64,000 bases of DNA from Liolophura sinensis. Its lineage: Eukaryota; Mollusca; Polyplacophora; Chitonida; Chitonidae. Where the stretch lies: the NCBI RefSeq assembly GCF_032854445.1, contig NC_088295.1, positions 996,501 through 1,060,500 of the forward strand, written 5' to 3'. The position numbers were made by a program, and so were the translations under genes. Each line of letters begins with the position of its first letter. Position 1 is the stretch's first letter. Below are positions 60,655-64,000 of the stretch, one piece after another. Below the pieces are notes generated by a model. That model ran no database searches. It was given only the letters and a program-made list of their open reading frames with translations, and was not told the DNA's origin.

Positions 60655-63600
60655 TCATCATGAGGTACATGGATAATAAGCAGACAAGGATAACTGACAT
60701 CATGAGGTGCATGGATAATAACCAAACAAGGACAACTGTCATCATGAGGTACATGAAAAATAACCAAACAAGGACAACTGTCATCACGAGGTACATGGAT
60801 CATAACCAGACAAGCATAACTGTCACCATGAGGTACATGGATAATAAACAGACAAGGACAACTGTCATCACGAGGTACATGGATAAAAAACACACAAGGA
60901 CAACTGTCATCATGAGGTACATGGATCATAACCAGACAAGGACAACTGTCATCATGAGGTACATGGATAATAACCAAACAAGGACAACTGTCATCATGAG
61001 GTACATGGATCATAACCAGACAAGGACAACTGTCATCACGAGGTACATGGATCATAACCAGACAAGGACAACTGTCATCATGAGGTACATGGATAATAAC
61101 CAGACAAGGACAACTGTCATCACGAGGTACATGGACCATAACCAGACAAGGACAACTGTCATCACGAGGTACATGGATCATAACCAGACAAGGACAACTG
61201 TCATCACGAGGTACATGAATAATAACCAGACAAGGACAACTGTCACCATGAGGTACATGAATAATAACCAAACAAGGTCAACTGTCATCATGAGGTACAT
61301 GGATAATAACCAAACAAGGACACCTGTCATCATGAGGTACATGGATCATAACCAGACAAGGACAACTGTCATCATGAGGTACTTGAATAATAACCAAACA
61401 AGGACAACTGTCATCAAGAGGTACATGGATCATAACCAGACAAGGATAACTGTCACCATGAGGTACATGAATAATAACCAAACAAGGACAACTGTCATCA
61501 CGAGGTACATGGATAATAACCAGACAAGGACAACTGTCATCATGAGGTAAATGGATAATAAACAGACAAGGACAACTGTCATCATGAGGTACATGGATCA
61601 TAACCAAACAAGGACAACTGTCATCACGAGGTACATGGATCATAACCAGACAAGGACAACTGTCATCATGAGGTACATGGATAATAAACAGACAAGGACA
61701 ACTGTCATCACGAGGTACATGGATAATAACCAGACAAGGATAACTGTCACCATGAGGTACATGAATAATAAACAGACAAGGACAACTGTCATCATGAGGT
61801 ACATGGATCATAACCAGACAAGGACAACTGTCATCATGAGGTACATGGATAATAAACAGACAAGGACAACTGTCATCACGAGGTACATGGATCATAACCA
61901 GACAAGGATAACTGTCACCATGAGGTACATGAATAATAACCAAACAAGGACAACTGTCATCACGAGGTACATGGATCATAACCAGACAAGGACAACTGTC
62001 CATCATGAGGTACATGGATAATAAACAGACAAGGACAACTGTCATCACGAGGTACATGAAAATAAACAGACAAGGACAACTGTCATCATGCAGTACATGG
62101 ATAATAACCAGACAAGGACAACTGTCATCACGAGGTACATGGATCATAACCAGACAAGGACAACTGTCATCATGCAGTACATGGATAATAACCAGACAAG
62201 GACAACTGTCATCACGAGGTACATGGATAATAACCAGAACAAACACAACTGTCACCATGAGGTACATGGATCATAACCAGACAAGGACAACTGTCACCAT
62301 GAGGTACATGAATAATAACCAAACAAGGACAACTGTCATCACGAGGTACATGAATAATAACCAGACAAGGATAACTGTCACCATGAGGTACATGAATAAT
62401 AACCAAACAAGGACAACTGTCATCACAAGGTACATGGATCATAACCAGACAAGGACAACTGTCATCATGAGGTACATGGATAATAAACAGACAAGCATAA
62501 CTGTCATCATGAGGTACATGGATAATAAACAGACAAGGACAACTGTCATCACGAGGTACATGAATAATAAACAGACAAGGACAACTGTCATCATGGGGTA
62601 CATGGATAATAACCAGACAAGCATAACTGTCATCATGAGGTACATGGATAATAAACAGACAAGGACAACTGTCATCAAGAGGTACATGGATCATAACCAG
62701 ACAAGGATAACTGTCACCATGAGGTACATGAATAATAACCAAACAAGGACAACTGTCATCACGAGGTACATGGATCATAACCAGACAAGGACAACTGTCA
62801 TCATGAGGTACATGGATAATAACCAGACAAGGACAACTGTCACCATGAGGTACATGAATAATAACCAAACAAGGACAACTGTCATCATGAGGTACATGGA
62901 TAATAACCAGACAAGGACAACTGTCATCATGAGGTACATGGATAATAACCAGACAAGGACAACTGTCATCATGCAGTACATGGATAATAACCAGACAAGG
63001 ATAACTGTCATCATGAGGTACATGAATAATAACCAAACAAGGACAACTGTCATCATGAGGTACATGAATAATAACCAAACAAGGACAACTGTCATCACGA
63101 GGTACATGAATAATAACCAAACAAGGACAACTGTCATCATGAGGTACATGAATAATAACCAAACAAGGACAACTGTCATCACGAGGTACATGAATAATAA
63201 CCAAACAAGGACAACTGTCATCATGAGGTACATGGATAATAACCAGACAAGGATAACTGTCACCATGAGGTAGATGAATAATAACCAGACAAGGACAACT
63301 GTCATCATGAGGTACATGAATAATAACCAAACAAGGACAACTGTCATCATGAGGTACATGAATAATAACCAGACAAGGACAACTGTCATCACGAGGTACA
63401 TGGATCATAACCAGACAAGGACAACTGTCACCATGAGGTACATGAATAATAACCAAACAAGGACAACTGTCATCACGAGGTACATGAATAATAACCAAAC
63501 AAGGACAACTGTCATCATGAGGTACATGGATCATAACCAGACAAGGACAACTGTCATCACGAGGTACATGAATAATAACCAGACAAGGACAACTGTCATC

Positions 63601-63790
63601 ACGAGGTACATGGATCATAACCAGACAAGGACAACTGTCATCACGAGGTACATGGATAATAAACAGACAAGGACAACTGTCATCATGAGGTACATGGATA
63701 ATAAACAGACAAGGACAACTGTCATCATGGGGTACATGGATAATAAACAGACAAGGACAACTGTCATCATGAGGTACATGGATCATAACC
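60655..63790. repeat. 42-bp minisatellite, about 75 copies
   Basis: The unit contains aggtacatggataataacca and gacaaggacaactgtcatca. It begins about 30 bp upstream of the E1 acceptor. Since 42 equals 14 codons, it stays open for up to 524 codons on the minus strand and 422 on the plus strand. No family resemblance was seen. Confidence 0.96.
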
Positions 63791-64000
63791 AGACTAATAA
63801 TAAAGAATTAATCTTTATCAGCTGGCCTTTGCAATGACAGAAATCTCTATTCCATTTATACATTTGTGTAAAAGCTGTGACCTGGGCTTAGACAAAAGGT
63901 ACACGCTGCTTACCGTCAGGAAATAACAGCCAGATGAACAGGGCTACGAAAAAAGGGACACACTACATGTTGTCAGGAGTGAGTGCTCAGGGTTTAATGT
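63791..64000. other. unique sequence at the window end
   Basis: Contains only the possible 30-nt exon at 63914-63943. Confidence 0.6.
63914..63943 (-). CDS. possible upstream microexon of the ABCA gene
   Basis: A 30-nt stretch lies between a pyrimidine-rich cttttttcgtag acceptor and a good GTAAGC donor. It would encode LFIWLLFPD and end in phase 1, which fits the two extra bases at the start of the 60519-60628 exon. The hydrophobic peptide resembles the end of the N-terminal TM1 of ABCA proteins. However, roughly 120 residues usually separate TM1 from the region coded by the next exon, and the frame is stopped by TAG just upstream. It could be chance. Confidence 0.3.

Noticed and set aside
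60660-63837. Open frames of 296-524 codons on both strands
   Set aside because: The 42-bp period is 14 codons, so any stop-free unit stays open. The peptides are low-complexity and frames overlap on both strands.

Overview
The window is animal nuclear DNA. Split exons with GT/AG borders, a tRNA-headed SINE, a decayed LINE and frequent tacatgta-type words suggest a mollusc or another lophotrochozoan; that placement is an inference. Nothing prokaryotic or viral was recognised.

One gene is clearly present, on the minus strand: a full-size ABC subfamily A lipid transporter, closest from memory to ABCA2. I could place 26 exons (4,209 coding bases, about 1,403 codons) from 60628 down to 5008. Every splice phase joins in frame. 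In gene order they encode the first extracellular domain (60.6-45.7 kb), TMD1 (45.4-29.6 kb), NBD1 with Walker A, Q-loop, LSGG signature, Walker B and H-loop (23.9-15.7 kb), a serine-rich linker with a 28-nt microexon (14.5 kb), the end of NBD1 and start of TMD2 (14.2-12.9 kb), and the second extracellular domain (11.3-5.0 kb). The N-terminus lies beyond 64 kb; the rest of TMD2 and NBD2 lie beyond position 1.

About two thirds of the window is tandem repeat, in some 23 separate intronic arrays with units of 21 to 98 bp. The largest, 31.0-45.3 kb, has about 210 copies of a 68-bp unit. Six arrays are unusual because their unit straddles an exon-intron border: each copy carries a piece of the neighbouring exon plus its splice donor (E1, E10, E16, E25) or acceptor (E8, E17). 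The E16-E17 intron is built almost wholly of about 17 donor copies followed by about 45 acceptor-region copies. This splice-junction minisatellite pattern is the main discovery candidate here.

Other content: a nearly intact SINE with a 13-bp target duplication (25.9 kb), several SINE fragments, a degenerate LINE with endonuclease and reverse-transcriptase remnants (49.5-52.2 kb), a decayed probable hAT-like transposase (57.0-58.4 kb), and a 0.6-kb polypurine tract (18.4-18.9 kb). Many long open frames in the arrays are artefacts of repeat periods.
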